A DNA stretch of 64,000 bases from an uncultured Arenimonas sp. (GCA_946480565.1 CAMLKR010000001.1:1-64000); one strand, 5' to 3'. Positions 40,766 to 50,173 are shown, numbered from the stretch's first letter. Translations and numbers: made by a program. Notes: a model not told the origin generated them from the letters alone.

Positions 40766-42247
40766 TCAGTGCTGCGACGGCCCCTCCGGACCGGCCGCCG
40801 CCACCACCGGCCACAGCGCGTCCAGGCAGTGTTCGAACACGCGCAGGGCGTCTTCGATCCCGGCGACGGTCATCGCCGCATAGCCCATCAGCAGTTCACC
40901 GCGGTCCGGCGGTTCCAGGTAGTAGGGCGCCATCGTGTACAGGCCCAGGCCCTGCCGTCGGGCCAGCGCCACCAGCGCCTCCGCGCCGGCACGGCCGCCC
41001 TGGCGCAGGCGCAGCACCAGGTGCATGCCGGCATGCGCGTCGCCCAGGTCCAGGCGGCCGTGGCTGCAGCCCTGCAGGCCCTCCACCAGCGCGTTGCGCC
41101 GGCGCCGCAGCTCGATCGCGGTGCGGCGCAGGTGCCGTTCGAAGGCGCCGCTGGCCATGAAGTGCGCCAGCGCCGCCTGTTCGATCGCCGGGCTGCCGAA
41201 GTCGGCCAGCCACTTCGCGGCGACGAAGTCCCGGCGCAGGCGCGCGGGCAGCACCATGTAGCCCAGGCGCAGCGACGGGAACAGCGCCTTGGAGAAGCTG
41301 CCGACGTAGATCACGCGCCCCTCGCGGTCGAGCGCGTGCAGGGGCGTCAGCGGCGCACCGTCGTGGCGGAACTCGCCGTCGTAGTCGTCCTCCCAGATCC
41401 ACGCGTCGCTGGCCGATGCCCATTCCAGCAGCGCGACGCGCCGCCGCAGTGACATCACCGCGCCGGTCGGGAACTGGTGCGAGGGCGTGACGAAGGCCAC
41501 GCGCACGTCGCCCGCCGGCATCGCGTCCACCTGCAGGCCTTCGGCATCCGCCGGCACCGCGTGCACGTGCGCGCCGTGCACCTGCAGGCCCACGCGCAGG
41601 GCGTTGTAGTGCGGCTCTTCGATCACCGCGCCGTCGCCGGCCTCCAGCAGCACGCGTGCGCTCAGCGCCAGCGCCTGCTGGGTGCCGGCCACCACCAGCA
41701 CGTCGGCCGGCGTGGCGCGCACGCCGCGGTGCCGGGCCAGGTAGTCGCAGATCGCGCTCCGCAGCGCCGGCAGTCCCTGCGCGGACCCGTAGCCCGGCTC
41801 GGTGTAATGGGCCGCGTGCGTCAGCGAGCGGGCCCAGGCCTCGGCCAGCCCCGGGTGGGTCATCGGCGCGCCGTACTGGAAGGCGTGCCGTGCGCCCGGC
41901 ATCGGGCGGCCGGGCAGGTCGCGCACGTCGAGGCTGGCGCGGGCGCGGCGGGTGTAGGCCGTGGTCGGCCCCGCGGACGCGGCGACCGGCGGCGCGGCCG
42001 GCAGCGGCGCCGGCGTGGGCACGGTCACGAAGCTGCCGGCGCCGACCCTGGCTTCCAGCAGGCCTTCGACCTGCAGCTGTTCGTACACCGCCATCACCGT
42101 GTTGCGCGACAGTCCCAGCTGCCGCGCCAGCTCGCGCGTGGGCGGCAGCCGCGCACCGCAGGCGTGGCTGCCGTCGAGCAGCCGGGCCTTCAGTGCGCGC
42201 AGCAGCTGCGCCTGCAGCGTGCCGGAACCGTCGAGGGTGAGGATCAT
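40766..42247 (-). CDS. MocR/PdxR-type regulator (GntR helix plus aminotransferase domain)
   Basis: The 493-residue protein has an N-terminal GntR winged helix (about 8-75: LLRALKARLLDGSHACGARLPPTRELARQLGLSRNTVMAVYEQL), a Pro/Ala linker, and a class I aminotransferase domain (about 120-480) with the PLP-binding lysine in YVGSFSKALFPSLRLGY. MocR proteins use PLP or an external amine as signal and bind direct repeats. Three repeats with the core ATTGGCnCCAT lie upstream. The divergent gene encodes an exported SnoaL-like protein. Confidence 0.92.
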   Translation of the reverse strand: MILTLDGSGTLQAQLLRALKARLLDGSHACGARLPPTRELARQLGLSRNTVMAVYEQLQVEGLLEARVGAGSFVTVPTPAPLPAAPPVAASAGPTTAYTRRARASLDVRDLPGRPMPGARHAFQYGAPMTHPGLAEAWARSLTHAAHYTEPGYGSAQGLPALRSAICDYLARHRGVRATPADVLVVAGTQQALALSARVLLEAGDGAVIEEPHYNALRVGLQVHGAHVHAVPADAEGLQVDAMPAGDVRVAFVTPSHQFPTGAVMSLRRRVALLEWASASDAWIWEDDYDGEFRHDGAPLTPLHALDREGRVIYVGSFSKALFPSLRLGYMVLPARLRRDFVAAKWLADFGSPAIEQAALAHFMASGAFERHLRRTAIELRRRRNALVEGLQGCSHGRLDLGDAHAGMHLVLRLRQGGRAGAEALVALARRQGLGLYTMAPYYLEPPDRGELLMGYAAMTVAGIEDALRVFEHCLDALWPVVAAAGPEGPSQH

Positions 42248-42264
42248 GCCCGGCTCCCGGGTTC

Positions 42265-42381
42265 ATTGGCTCCATCACGTGGCAAGCCTGGGGGCTTGGC
42301 CAGCGCCATTTCCCGCCGCGGGCATGGGGCCAATCCGCGGCCGCGCCCGCCGGAAACCACTATGGGTGGATTGGCACCATC
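42265..42381. promoter_or_regulatory. Three MocR operator-like repeats
   Basis: The motif attggcnccat occurs at 42265-42275 (attggctccat), inverted at 42324-42334 (atggggccaat) and at 42370-42380 (attggcaccat). Two direct and one inverted copy in the intergenic region suit a MocR-type operator shared by both divergent genes. Confidence 0.7.
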
Positions 42382-42464
42382 GCCACGGCCCTGCGGTGGA
42401 CCTTGTTCCGCGCGGCACACGGCGCCCACGCTGCGGGCACAAGCCCCCCACGCAGGAGTCCGCC

Positions 42465-42959
42465 ATGAACCGCCGCGCCGCCCATGCTTCCGTCCTTGCC
42501 CTCGCCTTCGCCGCCTCCGCCGCCGTGCTGGCGCCGGCCCCCGTGCAGGCCACCGGGGAGTGGCCGCCGGTCCTGCAGCGCTACTGCGAGCAGGCCTTCG
42601 ACACCGCCCAGCGCATCGACATGGAGTCGTTCCGCGACTACGACGCGCAGGCCTTCCGCGACATCCACACCGAAGACGCGGTGACCGTGTTCGGCAGCGG
42701 CGCCTACCGGGTCGGCATCGACGCGATCATGGCGGCGCTGGCCGGCCACTTCGCCAACCGCGAGGCGGTCTGGGAATGGACCGAGCTGCACCGCGAGGTG
42801 AAGGGCTGCGACACCGCCTTCATCATCTACGACACCACCTACTCGATCCCGTCCATCGGCTACCGCGCACGGGCGCGCACCGGCGTCACCTACACCTTCG
42901 AACGCGGCCGCTGGCTGGCGGTGTTCGACCAGAGCACCCCGCTGCCGCCGGCGCCGTGA
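42465..42959 (+). CDS. Exported SnoaL/NTF2-like (DUF4440-type) protein
   Basis: The 164-residue precursor has a signal peptide (about 1-29). The mature part looks like the NTF2-like fold: FRDIHTEDAVTVFGSGAYRVGIDAIMAALAGHF, then WTELHREVKGCDTAFIIYDTTY and TYTFERGRWLAVFDQST. Function unknown; some members bind small ligands. It is divergent from the MocR gene. Confidence 0.75.
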   Translation: MNRRAAHASVLALAFAASAAVLAPAPVQATGEWPPVLQRYCEQAFDTAQRIDMESFRDYDAQAFRDIHTEDAVTVFGSGAYRVGIDAIMAALAGHFANREAVWEWTELHREVKGCDTAFIIYDTTYSIPSIGYRARARTGVTYTFERGRWLAVFDQSTPLPPAP

Positions 42960-42984
42960 TCGCGCGGCGGGTCCTCTCCGGCCG

Positions 42985-43377
42985 TCACGGCATCTCCGCG
43001 CCTTTCGCCGCTCGCACGGGGATGCCGGTGGCGTCGAAGCCTTCCAGGCAGTGCACGTTCACGCCGAAATGGTCGGGCGTGACGCGCTTGCGGTGGAAGG
43101 TGTAGATGCCGCAGACGGTGCAGAAGTGGTGCGTGGCCGTGTGGGTGTGGAAGCGGTAGCTGCCGAGCCTGGCGCCGCCGGCCAGCAGGCGCAGCGCGGA
43201 TTCGTGCACCCGCACCATCAGCGCGTTGCGGCGGCGGCAGATCGAGCAGTCGCAGGTGGTCAGCTCGGCGAAGTCGCTGACGATGGCGAAGCGGACGGCG
43301 CCGCAGTGGCAGCGTCCGCCGACCGTCCTTAGTGCGCGGCCGGGCGTGGCGTCCGGCGTGACGGGTCCCTGGCTCAT
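42985..43377 (-). CDS. GFA-family protein (CENP-V/GFA domain)
   Basis: The 130-residue protein has the GFA zinc pattern: GGRCHCGAVRF, CDCSICRRRNALM and FHTHTATHHFCTVCGIYTFH, with most of the cysteines expected. Members are linked to formaldehyde-glutathione handling, though many have unknown substrates. It overlaps the preceding DinB gene by four bases (ATGA), so the two are co-transcribed. Confidence 0.85.
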   Translation of the reverse strand: MSQGPVTPDATPGRALRTVGGRCHCGAVRFAIVSDFAELTTCDCSICRRRNALMVRVHESALRLLAGGARLGSYRFHTHTATHHFCTVCGIYTFHRKRVTPDHFGVNVHCLEGFDATGIPVRAAKGAEMP

Positions 43378-43883
43378 GGATGGCCTGCTTCCGTCGCCTG
43401 TTCCCGCAGGAACACCGGCAGGTCGGTGGCGGGCGGAAAGTGGCCCAGCGTGTAGAGCATGTCGGCGACGTGGCCGCGGTGGTAGGTGCCATGGTTGACC
43501 ACGTGCAGCAGGATGTCGCGGCGGCTAATGGCGCCGCGGCCGCCGTCGATGAATCCAAAGACGACGCGCTGGTCCAGCGCCCGCGCCGTGAGCGCGCCGG
43601 CGTAGGCGACATACCACTGGTCCATCGCGCACTGCGCTGCGGCCAGTTCGTCCAACCCCGGGCAGTGGGCCGGGTTGCGCGACTCCAGGCCATGCGGCTG
43701 TCCCAGGAGATGGCAGCGCCAGACGTGGTCCATCGCGAAGGAATGATGCAGCGTGCGGAGCAGGCTGCCGAAGTAGATCGGGCGCGGCGCGGTGAGCGCG
43801 GCGGCCGGCACCGCGGCCACCGCGGCCAGGAAGCGGTCGTCCGCCCAGGCCTTGTAGCGGGTGAGCTGCCGCACGGCCTTCAT
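43374..43883 (-). CDS. DinB-family putative metal-dependent hydrolase
   Basis: The 169-residue four-helix-bundle protein has the three-histidine pattern of DinB/YfiT: TLHHSFAMDHVWRCHLLG and ILLHVVNHGTYHRGHVADML. The family binds a metal ion and often acts in small-thiol transfer. The start is set at the ATG of KAVRQLTRYKAWADDRF, since upstream residues are low complexity. Confidence 0.85.
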   Translation of the reverse strand: MKAVRQLTRYKAWADDRFLAAVAAVPAAALTAPRPIYFGSLLRTLHHSFAMDHVWRCHLLGQPHGLESRNPAHCPGLDELAAAQCAMDQWYVAYAGALTARALDQRVVFGFIDGGRGAISRRDILLHVVNHGTYHRGHVADMLYTLGHFPPATDLPVFLREQATEAGHP

Positions 43884-43932
43884 CGGCGCCCCGCCCGCCG
43901 GGGCCACGGCCGGCGCGGGGCGGAGGCCGTGG

Positions 43933-45042
43933 TCACCGCGTGTCCCGCACCTGGCGCAGGACCCGCTCGACCGCGTCGATCACCGCCTGCGGGCGTTCGA
44001 CCTGCAGGTTGTGGTGGCTCATCGGCACCATTTCCTGCGTGCCGCGCCGCGACAGGGCCGCGGTCTGTTCGTGCGCGCGGCGCCAGGCCCGGTAGTGCAC
44101 TTCGCTGGTGGCGTCGGACAGGTCCCACAGCCCGTGCGTCAGCACAAGCAGCGGCAGGTCGCCCAGCGGTGCCGGCCCCGAAAACAGCCGCGCGTAGCGG
44201 GCGTCGGCCTCCGGGTGCTCGCCGTACATGCTGTCGCGCAGTTCGCGCCACTGCGTGTCCTGGTAGCTTTCGGTGGCCTGCAGCACCCGGCGGTCGGCCA
44301 GGATGGCCTCGCCCAGCGGCGTGCGCTCCGGATCGGTGCAGCGGCGGTACGCGCTGTCGTCCAGGCCGCCGCCGCGGGCCTTGCGCGCACATTTGCCAAA
44401 ATGCGCGATCAGGCCCGACACGCCTTCGGCCTCCTTGCGCGCGTTGCGCACCAGGGCCGGCCCGTAGCGCGTGGACAGCTCGTCGCCGACGCGGTCCCAG
44501 AGGCGTTCTTCGGACGGATCCACCAGCACCAGGCCCGCGACCCGGCCGGGCCGGGTCGCCGCGAACAGCTTGGCGTAGAAGCCGCCCAGGGAATGCCCCA
44601 CCAGCAGCACCGGTTCATGGATGCCGGCGCCGTCGAGCAAGCGCGCCAGGTCCGCGACCACCGCCTCGGGCGTGCGCGGATCGGGCGACGGGTCGCTGTA
44701 GCCCATGCCGGCGCGGTCGTAGGAGCAGGCGCGCGTGCGTTTCGCCACCGCCGGCTGGATCAGCGCCCAGGTGTTGGACCAGTCGCTGAGCCCGGATTCG
44801 AACACCACGGTCGGTTGGCCCTCGCCCATGCAGTGCAGGTTGATGTGGCGGCCGCCGCCGACGTCGATGCGCTGCTGCGGCCGGGCGTATTCGCCGCCGA
44901 CCGCCTCGACCGGCACCGGATCCGCGGCCAGGGCCGACACCACGGCCAGGCCGGTGATGGCCGCCACCAGGCCCAGGCGCATGGCCATCGCCGCAATGCG
45001 CAGCGCGCGGGGTGCGGAGTATTCGATGCGGGTTTCCGGCAT
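43933..45042 (-). CDS. Membrane-anchored or exported alpha/beta hydrolase
   Basis: The 369-residue protein has an N-terminal hydrophobic segment (about 17-40, MRLGLVAAITGLAVVSALAA), the oxyanion-region motif VVFESGLSDWSNTW, DRAGMGYSD and the serine nucleophile in LLVGHSLGGFYAKLF. The C-terminal His is in MSHHNLQ. It resembles lipase-like hydrolases near lysophospholipases. The start chosen fits the position of the signal anchor; a longer arginine-rich reading upstream is unlikely. Confidence 0.82.
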   Translation of the reverse strand: MPETRIEYSAPRALRIAAMAMRLGLVAAITGLAVVSALAADPVPVEAVGGEYARPQQRIDVGGGRHINLHCMGEGQPTVVFESGLSDWSNTWALIQPAVAKRTRACSYDRAGMGYSDPSPDPRTPEAVVADLARLLDGAGIHEPVLLVGHSLGGFYAKLFAATRPGRVAGLVLVDPSEERLWDRVGDELSTRYGPALVRNARKEAEGVSGLIAHFGKCARKARGGGLDDSAYRRCTDPERTPLGEAILADRRVLQATESYQDTQWRELRDSMYGEHPEADARYARLFSGPAPLGDLPLLVLTHGLWDLSDATSEVHYRAWRRAHEQTAALSRRGTQEMVPMSHHNLQVERPQAVIDAVERVLRQVRDTR

Positions 45043-45050
45043 GGGGTGCC

Positions 45051-45920
45051 TCAGGCGGTGGGAAGCGGGAAGGCGTGCACGACGGCCGCCATGTCGGCGT
45101 CGCCGTGGCCGGCGTCCAGCGCGGCGCGGTAGAGGCCGGCGCATTGGCGGATCAGGGGCGTGTCGCGGCGCTCGCCTTCGGACTGGTGCAGCACCAGCCC
45201 GGCGATGGTGCTGACGTCGCGGATGGCGGCCTGCGCCGAGAAATCGCCGCGCACCAGCTTGTCCAGCTTGGTGCGCGAGACGGCGCTGGCCATCGGACCC
45301 GCGTCGAGCACCTGCCTAAGCAGGTCCAGGTCCACCCCGGCGTGGCGCGCGGCGTGGACCGTTTCGGCCAGCACCGTGACCGTGCCGATCAGGTAGTGGT
45401 TGGCGGCCAGCTTCAGGCGAAGCGCGCCGGGCACCGGGCCGCAGCGGAACACGCGCTGGCACAGCGGCGCCAGCAGCGGCAGCACGGTGTCCACCGCATC
45501 GTCGCGTCCGGCCACCATGCCGACCAGCTGGCCCTGCTCGGCCGGCAGCCGCGACCCCGACACCGGCGCCTCCACGTAAGCGCCGCCGGCCGCGGCCACC
45601 TCGGCCTCCAGCTGCGCCGAATACCCGGGCGACGTGGTGCCCAGGTGCACGATGACCAGGCCGCTTACCCGCGTCGCGAAGGCCGGCGTGCCGCGCCCCA
45701 GCACAGCGTCGATGGCCGCGCTGTCGAGCAGCATCAGCATCACCACCGTGCAGTGCTTGAACAGGTCCTGCACCGACGCGGCCTGCTCCGCCCCTTCGGC
45801 CACCAGGGCGCGGCATTTTTCCGGAGACCGGTTCCACACCCTCACCCCGAACCCGGCGCGCAGCAGGTTGCGCGCCATCGGTTCGCCCATGTGCCCGATG
45901 CCGACGAAGCCAGGCTTCAC
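45051..45920 (-). CDS. NAD(P)-dependent oxidoreductase, beta-hydroxyacid dehydrogenase family
   Basis: The 289-residue protein starts at a GTG overlapping the previous stop (GTGA). It has the N-terminal nucleotide motif GFVGIGHMGEPMARNLL, the conserved segment YVEAPVSGSRLPAEQGQL and the catalytic lysine region LKLAANHYLIGTVTVLAE. The family oxidises 3-hydroxyisobutyrate, tartronate semialdehyde or related acids; the substrate is not clear. It is co-transcribed with the dienelactone hydrolase gene upstream. Confidence 0.88.
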   Translation of the reverse strand: MKPGFVGIGHMGEPMARNLLRAGFGVRVWNRSPEKCRALVAEGAEQAASVQDLFKHCTVVMLMLLDSAAIDAVLGRGTPAFATRVSGLVIVHLGTTSPGYSAQLEAEVAAAGGAYVEAPVSGSRLPAEQGQLVGMVAGRDDAVDTVLPLLAPLCQRVFRCGPVPGALRLKLAANHYLIGTVTVLAETVHAARHAGVDLDLLRQVLDAGPMASAVSRTKLDKLVRGDFSAQAAIRDVSTIAGLVLHQSEGERRDTPLIRQCAGLYRAALDAGHGDADMAAVVHAFPLPTA

Positions 45921-46768
45921 AGGATCGTCTCCGCTCCGAACAGCGGTTCGCCGTACAGGCGCTTGCGCAGGAAGGCCAGCACCTCGTCGCGGGCCCGGAT
46001 GGTCGGTTCGCCCGCGGCGTCGACCAGATGCGCGGTGAGTACGCTGTGCGGGGTGCCCACCACGTGCTTGAAGAAGGGCGGCGGTTCCGGGTTCGCGGCG
46101 CTGTCGGGCAGCACGCGGCCGTCGAAGCGCGGGCCCAGCGCGGCCCGGTATGCGGCGAACCGTTCGGCCCGGCAGTGGCGATCGCCCTCGAAGCGGTAGG
46201 CGAGCACGCTCAGGTCCTCGCGCTCCAGCCGCGCGCGCACCGCCGCCAGTTCGTCGGGACTGCTTTCCAGCGCCGCGGGGTCGTCCAGCGGCAGCGAGGG
46301 CTGGGCCAGCACCGGGGCCAGCATCGCCGGCTCCAGCATCATCGACAGCGCGAAGTTGCCGGTGAAGCACATTCCCACCGCGCCCACGCCGGGCCCGCCG
46401 CACTCGTCCATCGCGGTGCGCGCGAGCCGGCGCAGCCAGCCGGTCACGGGGCTGGCGCCCTGTCCGGCCAGCGCGCGGAACTCGGCGCCGACGCAGGCCC
46501 GGCGCAGCACGGCCAGGCCCGCCTCCGCTTCCGGGTAGGCGCCATCAGTGCCGAACAGCGAGGGCAGGTAGACCGTGAAGCCACCATGCCGCACCCAGCG
46601 CGCGAAACGCGCCACGTGCGGGCTGATGCCGGGCATCTCGGCCATCACCACCACCGCCGGCCCCTGGCCCGAGACGTGCACGCGCTTGCTGGCGCCATCG
46701 AAGGTGTAGGTGCGCGCGTGGAAGTCGGCCAGCGCATCGTCCTGCGGGGAAAGGTGGGGCGCGTCCAT
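45917..46768 (-). CDS. Dienelactone-hydrolase-family protein
   Basis: The 283-residue protein has the DLH nucleophile elbow with cysteine, GAVGMCFTGNFAL, and a late acid/His pair (ALGPRF and TPHSVLTAHL regions). The family opens dienelactones or related lactones. The end of the gene overlaps the start of the oxidoreductase gene by four bases, so both act in one unit. Confidence 0.85.
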   Translation of the reverse strand: MDAPHLSPQDDALADFHARTYTFDGASKRVHVSGQGPAVVVMAEMPGISPHVARFARWVRHGGFTVYLPSLFGTDGAYPEAEAGLAVLRRACVGAEFRALAGQGASPVTGWLRRLARTAMDECGGPGVGAVGMCFTGNFALSMMLEPAMLAPVLAQPSLPLDDPAALESSPDELAAVRARLEREDLSVLAYRFEGDRHCRAERFAAYRAALGPRFDGRVLPDSAANPEPPPFFKHVVGTPHSVLTAHLVDAAGEPTIRARDEVLAFLRKRLYGEPLFGAETIL

Positions 46769-46790
46769 CGGGGTCCTTGGCGTGTCCGGG

Positions 46791-47468
46791 TCAGGTTCGC
46801 AGCGGGCGTTCGAGCAGCAGCAGGCGCAGCGCCAGGCCGAACAGCAGGCCGGCCTGCAGGCGGTCGAGCCAGCGCAGCGACGGGCCGCGCCCGCGCAGCC
46901 AGGCCGCGGCCGCGCCGCTGCACAGGCCCAGCAGGCCGTGGAAAACCAGCGCGATGCCCGACAGCAGCAGGCCCAGCACGAGAAGCTGCGCGCCGACCGG
47001 GCCGCGCGCCGGATCGACGAACTGCGGCAGGAAGACCAGGAAGAACAGCAGCGCCTTGGGATTGAGCAGGCTCACCAGGACGGCGGCCTGGAAGGCCTGC
47101 CGCAGCGACGCCTTCGCCGGCGCGGGATTGATTCCGGTGCGGCGCGTACGCAGGGCCTTGAAGCCGAGCCAGGCCAGGTAAGCCGCGCCCAGCCACCGCA
47201 GCCCGTCGAAGGCCGGCGGCCAGGCCGCGAACAACGCCGCGATGCCGGCGCAGACCAGCCCGGTCATCACCAGGTCGGCGGCGAAGATTCCCGTTGCCGA
47301 GGCCAGCCCGCCGCGCGTGCCCAGCGACAGGCCGTGCGAGACCACCAGGGCCATGTTCGGGCCCGGCGACACCATCAGCCCCAGCACGGCGAGCGAGAAC
47401 AGGACGAGCGTGGCAAGGGTCGGCATCCGGTTCTGTCGCCACGGGTCGAAGGCTGCGGTGGTCGTCAT
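46791..47468 (-). CDS. LysE-family amino acid exporter
   Basis: The 225-residue protein has six hydrophobic helices and the LysE/RhtB motif SPGPNMALVVSHGLSLGTRGGLASATG near the start. It exports amino acids or small amines. An inner ATG at 47426 (MPTLATLVLF) fits the family length even better and may be the true start. It is divergent from the GlxA-type regulator gene, which may control it. Confidence 0.88.
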   Translation of the reverse strand: MTTTAAFDPWRQNRMPTLATLVLFSLAVLGLMVSPGPNMALVVSHGLSLGTRGGLASATGIFAADLVMTGLVCAGIAALFAAWPPAFDGLRWLGAAYLAWLGFKALRTRRTGINPAPAKASLRQAFQAAVLVSLLNPKALLFFLVFLPQFVDPARGPVGAQLLVLGLLLSGIALVFHGLLGLCSGAAAAWLRGRGPSLRWLDRLQAGLLFGLALRLLLLERPLRT

Positions 47469-47530
47469 TACAGTCTCGACAGCGCGGGGCCTCCAGTGTC
47501 CAATAAGACATCTTTCGTGCGGATACGGAC

Positions 47531-48517
47531 ATGGCGGACTTCGAGGTGCTGGTGCTGGAAGGCACCAATCCCAGCGGCGTGGCGATGACGCGCGACATCC
47601 TTTCCGCCGCGGCGCTGTTCGCGGCGCGGCAGGGCGACGCGGCGCCGACCTGGGGTTTCCATTCGCCGCTGGGCGGGCGCGTGATGCTGCAGGGCGGCAT
47701 CGGCGTCGAGACCCGGCGTTTGCCGGCGCGCGGAAAGAGCCGTGCGTCGATCCTGCTGGTGCCCGGGCTGTGGGTGATGAACGCGCGCGAGCTGATGCGG
47801 CGCCTCGAGGCCGACGACTGCCGGCGCGCGGTCCGCAGCATCGCCGCGCACGTCGCCGCCGGCGGCCAGGTGGCGGCCTCGTGTTCGGCGGTGTTCCTGC
47901 TGCAGGCCGCGGGCGTGCTGGCCGGGCGGCAGGCGACCACGACCTGGTGGCTGGCGCCGGAGCTGGTGCGCATCGCGAAGGACACGCAGGTGGCGGCGAA
48001 CCGGATCCTCTGCGTCGACGGGCCGGTGATCACCGCCGGCGCGGCGTTCGCGCAGTCGGACGTGATGCTGTACCTGCTGCGCAAGCGCTTCGGCGCCAAG
48101 GTCGCCGACGCGGTGTCGCGCGTGCTGCTGCTGCACGAGCGCAGCGAGCAGGCACAGTTCGTGCTGCCGGCGATGCTGGCCAGCGGCGACGCCCTGGTCA
48201 CGCGCCTCACCGAGCGGGTCGAGGCGTCGCTGCCGTCGGTGCCCTCGGTGCCGGAACTGGCGCGCGAACTGTGCGTGTCCGAACGCACGCTCGGCCGCCA
48301 TGTGCGCCGCGCGACCGGCATGGGCACCAGCGAGATGATCCAGAGCATCCGCCTGCACCGCGCCCGCAGCCTGCTGCAGAACACGCGCATGGCCATCGAG
48401 CAGGTCGCGGCGGCGGTGGGCTACCAGGACGCCACCGCGCTGCGCCGGCTGATGCGCAAGGTCGGCGGCGCCACGCCGCGCCAGTTCCGCAGCTCGGCGG
48501 ACGTGGGCGCGGCTTGA
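47531..48517 (+). CDS. GlxA-type AraC regulator with DJ-1/PfpI domain
   Basis: The 328-residue protein has an N-terminal DJ-1/PfpI domain (about 5-185) with CSAVFLLQAAGVL, the cysteine of the nucleophile elbow, and a C-terminal AraC helix-turn-helix pair (about 225-320: LARELCVSERTLGRHVRRATGMGTSEMIQSIRLHRARSLLQNT and VAAAVGYQDATALRRLMRKVGGATPRQFR). Members sense small ligands, often amines or amino acids. The LysE exporter gene is divergent, 62 bases away, and is the likely target. Confidence 0.9.
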   Translation: MADFEVLVLEGTNPSGVAMTRDILSAAALFAARQGDAAPTWGFHSPLGGRVMLQGGIGVETRRLPARGKSRASILLVPGLWVMNARELMRRLEADDCRRAVRSIAAHVAAGGQVAASCSAVFLLQAAGVLAGRQATTTWWLAPELVRIAKDTQVAANRILCVDGPVITAGAAFAQSDVMLYLLRKRFGAKVADAVSRVLLLHERSEQAQFVLPAMLASGDALVTRLTERVEASLPSVPSVPELARELCVSERTLGRHVRRATGMGTSEMIQSIRLHRARSLLQNTRMAIEQVAAAVGYQDATALRRLMRKVGGATPRQFRSSADVGAA

Positions 48518-48572
48518 CGGCCGGCGCGCCTTCCCCCCCCAAGTACACATCGGCCTTCCGGAAAATCCCGCC

Positions 48573-49037
48573 ATGACGCCGATAGACATCCGCGACGCGC
48601 ACGCCAACGACACCCTCCGCCTGGCCGACTGGGCCGTCGCCATGGCCTGGGAAACCGAGCAGAAGAAGCTCGACCCCGACACCGTGCGCCGCGGCATCCG
48701 TGCGGTGTTCGACGAACCCGGCCGCGGCCGCTACTTCGTCGCCGAGCGCAACGGCCAGCCTGCCGGAACCCTGATGCTGACCTACGAGTGGAGCGACTGG
48801 CGCAACGGCGACTGGTGGTGGATACAGAGCGTCTACGTGGCGCCGGAGCACCGCCGCCAGGGCGTGTACGCCGCGCTGTACGCGCACGTGAAGCAACTGG
48901 CCCTGGCGCGGCCCGACGTCTGCGGCCTGCGGCTCTACGTCGAACACCACAACGCCAACGCCCAGCGCACCTACGAGTCGCTGGGCATGGTGGATGCGGG
49001 CTACCGGATGTACGAGGCGGCGCTGGCAAAACGGTGA
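48573..49037 (+). CDS. GNAT-family N-acetyltransferase
   Basis: The 154-residue protein has the GNAT acetyl-CoA motif QSVYVAPEHRRQGVYAALYAHV (Q/RxxGxG/A type) at about 88-110 and the C-terminal VEHHNANAQRTYESLGMVDAGYRMYE. The substrate is not known. It is 55 bases from the regulator gene ahead. Confidence 0.88.
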   Translation: MTPIDIRDAHANDTLRLADWAVAMAWETEQKKLDPDTVRRGIRAVFDEPGRGRYFVAERNGQPAGTLMLTYEWSDWRNGDWWWIQSVYVAPEHRRQGVYAALYAHVKQLALARPDVCGLRLYVEHHNANAQRTYESLGMVDAGYRMYEAALAKR

Positions 49038-49147
49038 GCCCGCCCGGCCGCGGCGGGATTGGCCCTTCGCCCGGCGCGGCGCCGTTATCCTGTCCGTGCC
49101 CGCGCCAGCGGACACGGACGAAGCCACGTCCTTTCCAGGAGCCTGCC

Positions 49148-50155
49148 ATGCGCCCGACCCTCGCCCTGCTTGCTGCAGCGCTGTGCCTCAGCCCCGCACA
49201 CGCCGTCGAGCCGCACGGCGGTCCCGTGATCGACATGCACCTGCATGCCTATTCGATGGACGAGATCCCGCCCGGTGCGCCCAGCTGCCCCGGCGACCAG
49301 CAGGTGCGGGTGCCGACCATCGACCCGCGCGAGGAGATCGATTTTTCCGCCTTCGTCACCTGCCAGAAGCCGATCTTCGCGGCCGCCGACGACGCCGGCC
49401 TGCGTGACGGGACCCTGGCCGCGCTGCGCAAGCACAATGTGCGCCGGGCGATGACCGGCGGGCCGGTGGAGAGGGTGGCCGACTGGCGCCGGGCCGCGCC
49501 GGACGTGATCGTGCCCGGCGTGTCCTTCGGCACCCGCAAGGACACGTCCATCGAAGAACTGCGCCGCCTGCACGCGGCCGGCCAGCTGGCGGTGCTGGGC
49601 GAGGTCTACATCCAGTACCGCGGCCACCGCCCCGACGATGCGCGCTACGCGCCCTACTTCGCGCTGGCCGAAGAGCTCGACATCCCGGTCGGCATCCACC
49701 TGGGCGAGGGCCCGCCGGCGGCGGCGCGTTTCCCCGGTTACGAGGACTACCGCGCCAGCCTGGGCTCGCCCTTCCTGCTCGAGGACGTGCTGCGCAAGCA
49801 CCCGAAGCTGCGCATCTACGTGATGCACTACGGCTCGCCGCTGGTGGACGAGATGATCGCGATGATGTTCACCCACCCCAACCTGTACATCGACATCAGC
49901 TGCAACAACTGGGCCTTCCCGCGCGCGCAATTCCACGACGCATTGAAGCGGTTTGTCGACGCCGGCCTGGAGAAGCGAATCCTGTTCGGCTCCGACCAGA
50001 TGTACTGGCCGGATGCGATCGGCGAGTCGATCAAGGCGGTGGAGCAGGCGCCCTTCCTCAGCGCCGGCCAGAAGCGCGACATCCTCTACAACAACGCCGC
50101 GCGTTTCCTGCGCCTGGGCGAGGCCGAGATCGCCGCCGACCACGCGCCGCGCTGA
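49148..50155 (+). CDS. Exported amidohydrolase-family protein
   Basis: The 335-residue precursor has a signal peptide (about 1-19, ending AHA). The amidohydrolase fold shows the metal motif IDMHLHAYS near the start, GIHLGEGPP, YVMHYGSPLV and the late FGSDQMYWPDAIG with the conserved Asp. This is the amidohydrolase-2 (TIM-barrel) group, which includes decarboxylases and hydrolases. The substrate is unknown. Confidence 0.85.
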   Translation: MRPTLALLAAALCLSPAHAVEPHGGPVIDMHLHAYSMDEIPPGAPSCPGDQQVRVPTIDPREEIDFSAFVTCQKPIFAAADDAGLRDGTLAALRKHNVRRAMTGGPVERVADWRRAAPDVIVPGVSFGTRKDTSIEELRRLHAAGQLAVLGEVYIQYRGHRPDDARYAPYFALAEELDIPVGIHLGEGPPAAARFPGYEDYRASLGSPFLLEDVLRKHPKLRIYVMHYGSPLVDEMIAMMFTHPNLYIDISCNNWAFPRAQFHDALKRFVDAGLEKRILFGSDQMYWPDAIGESIKAVEQAPFLSAGQKRDILYNNAARFLRLGEAEIAADHAPR

Positions 50156-50173
50156 GCCGCGCGGCGAGACGCG

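Noticed and set aside
22953..44000. Several alpha/beta hydrolases seen as one pathway
   Set aside because: They belong to different subgroups (Asp or Ser nucleophile), have separate regulators and are not in one operon. No shared substrate can be argued.
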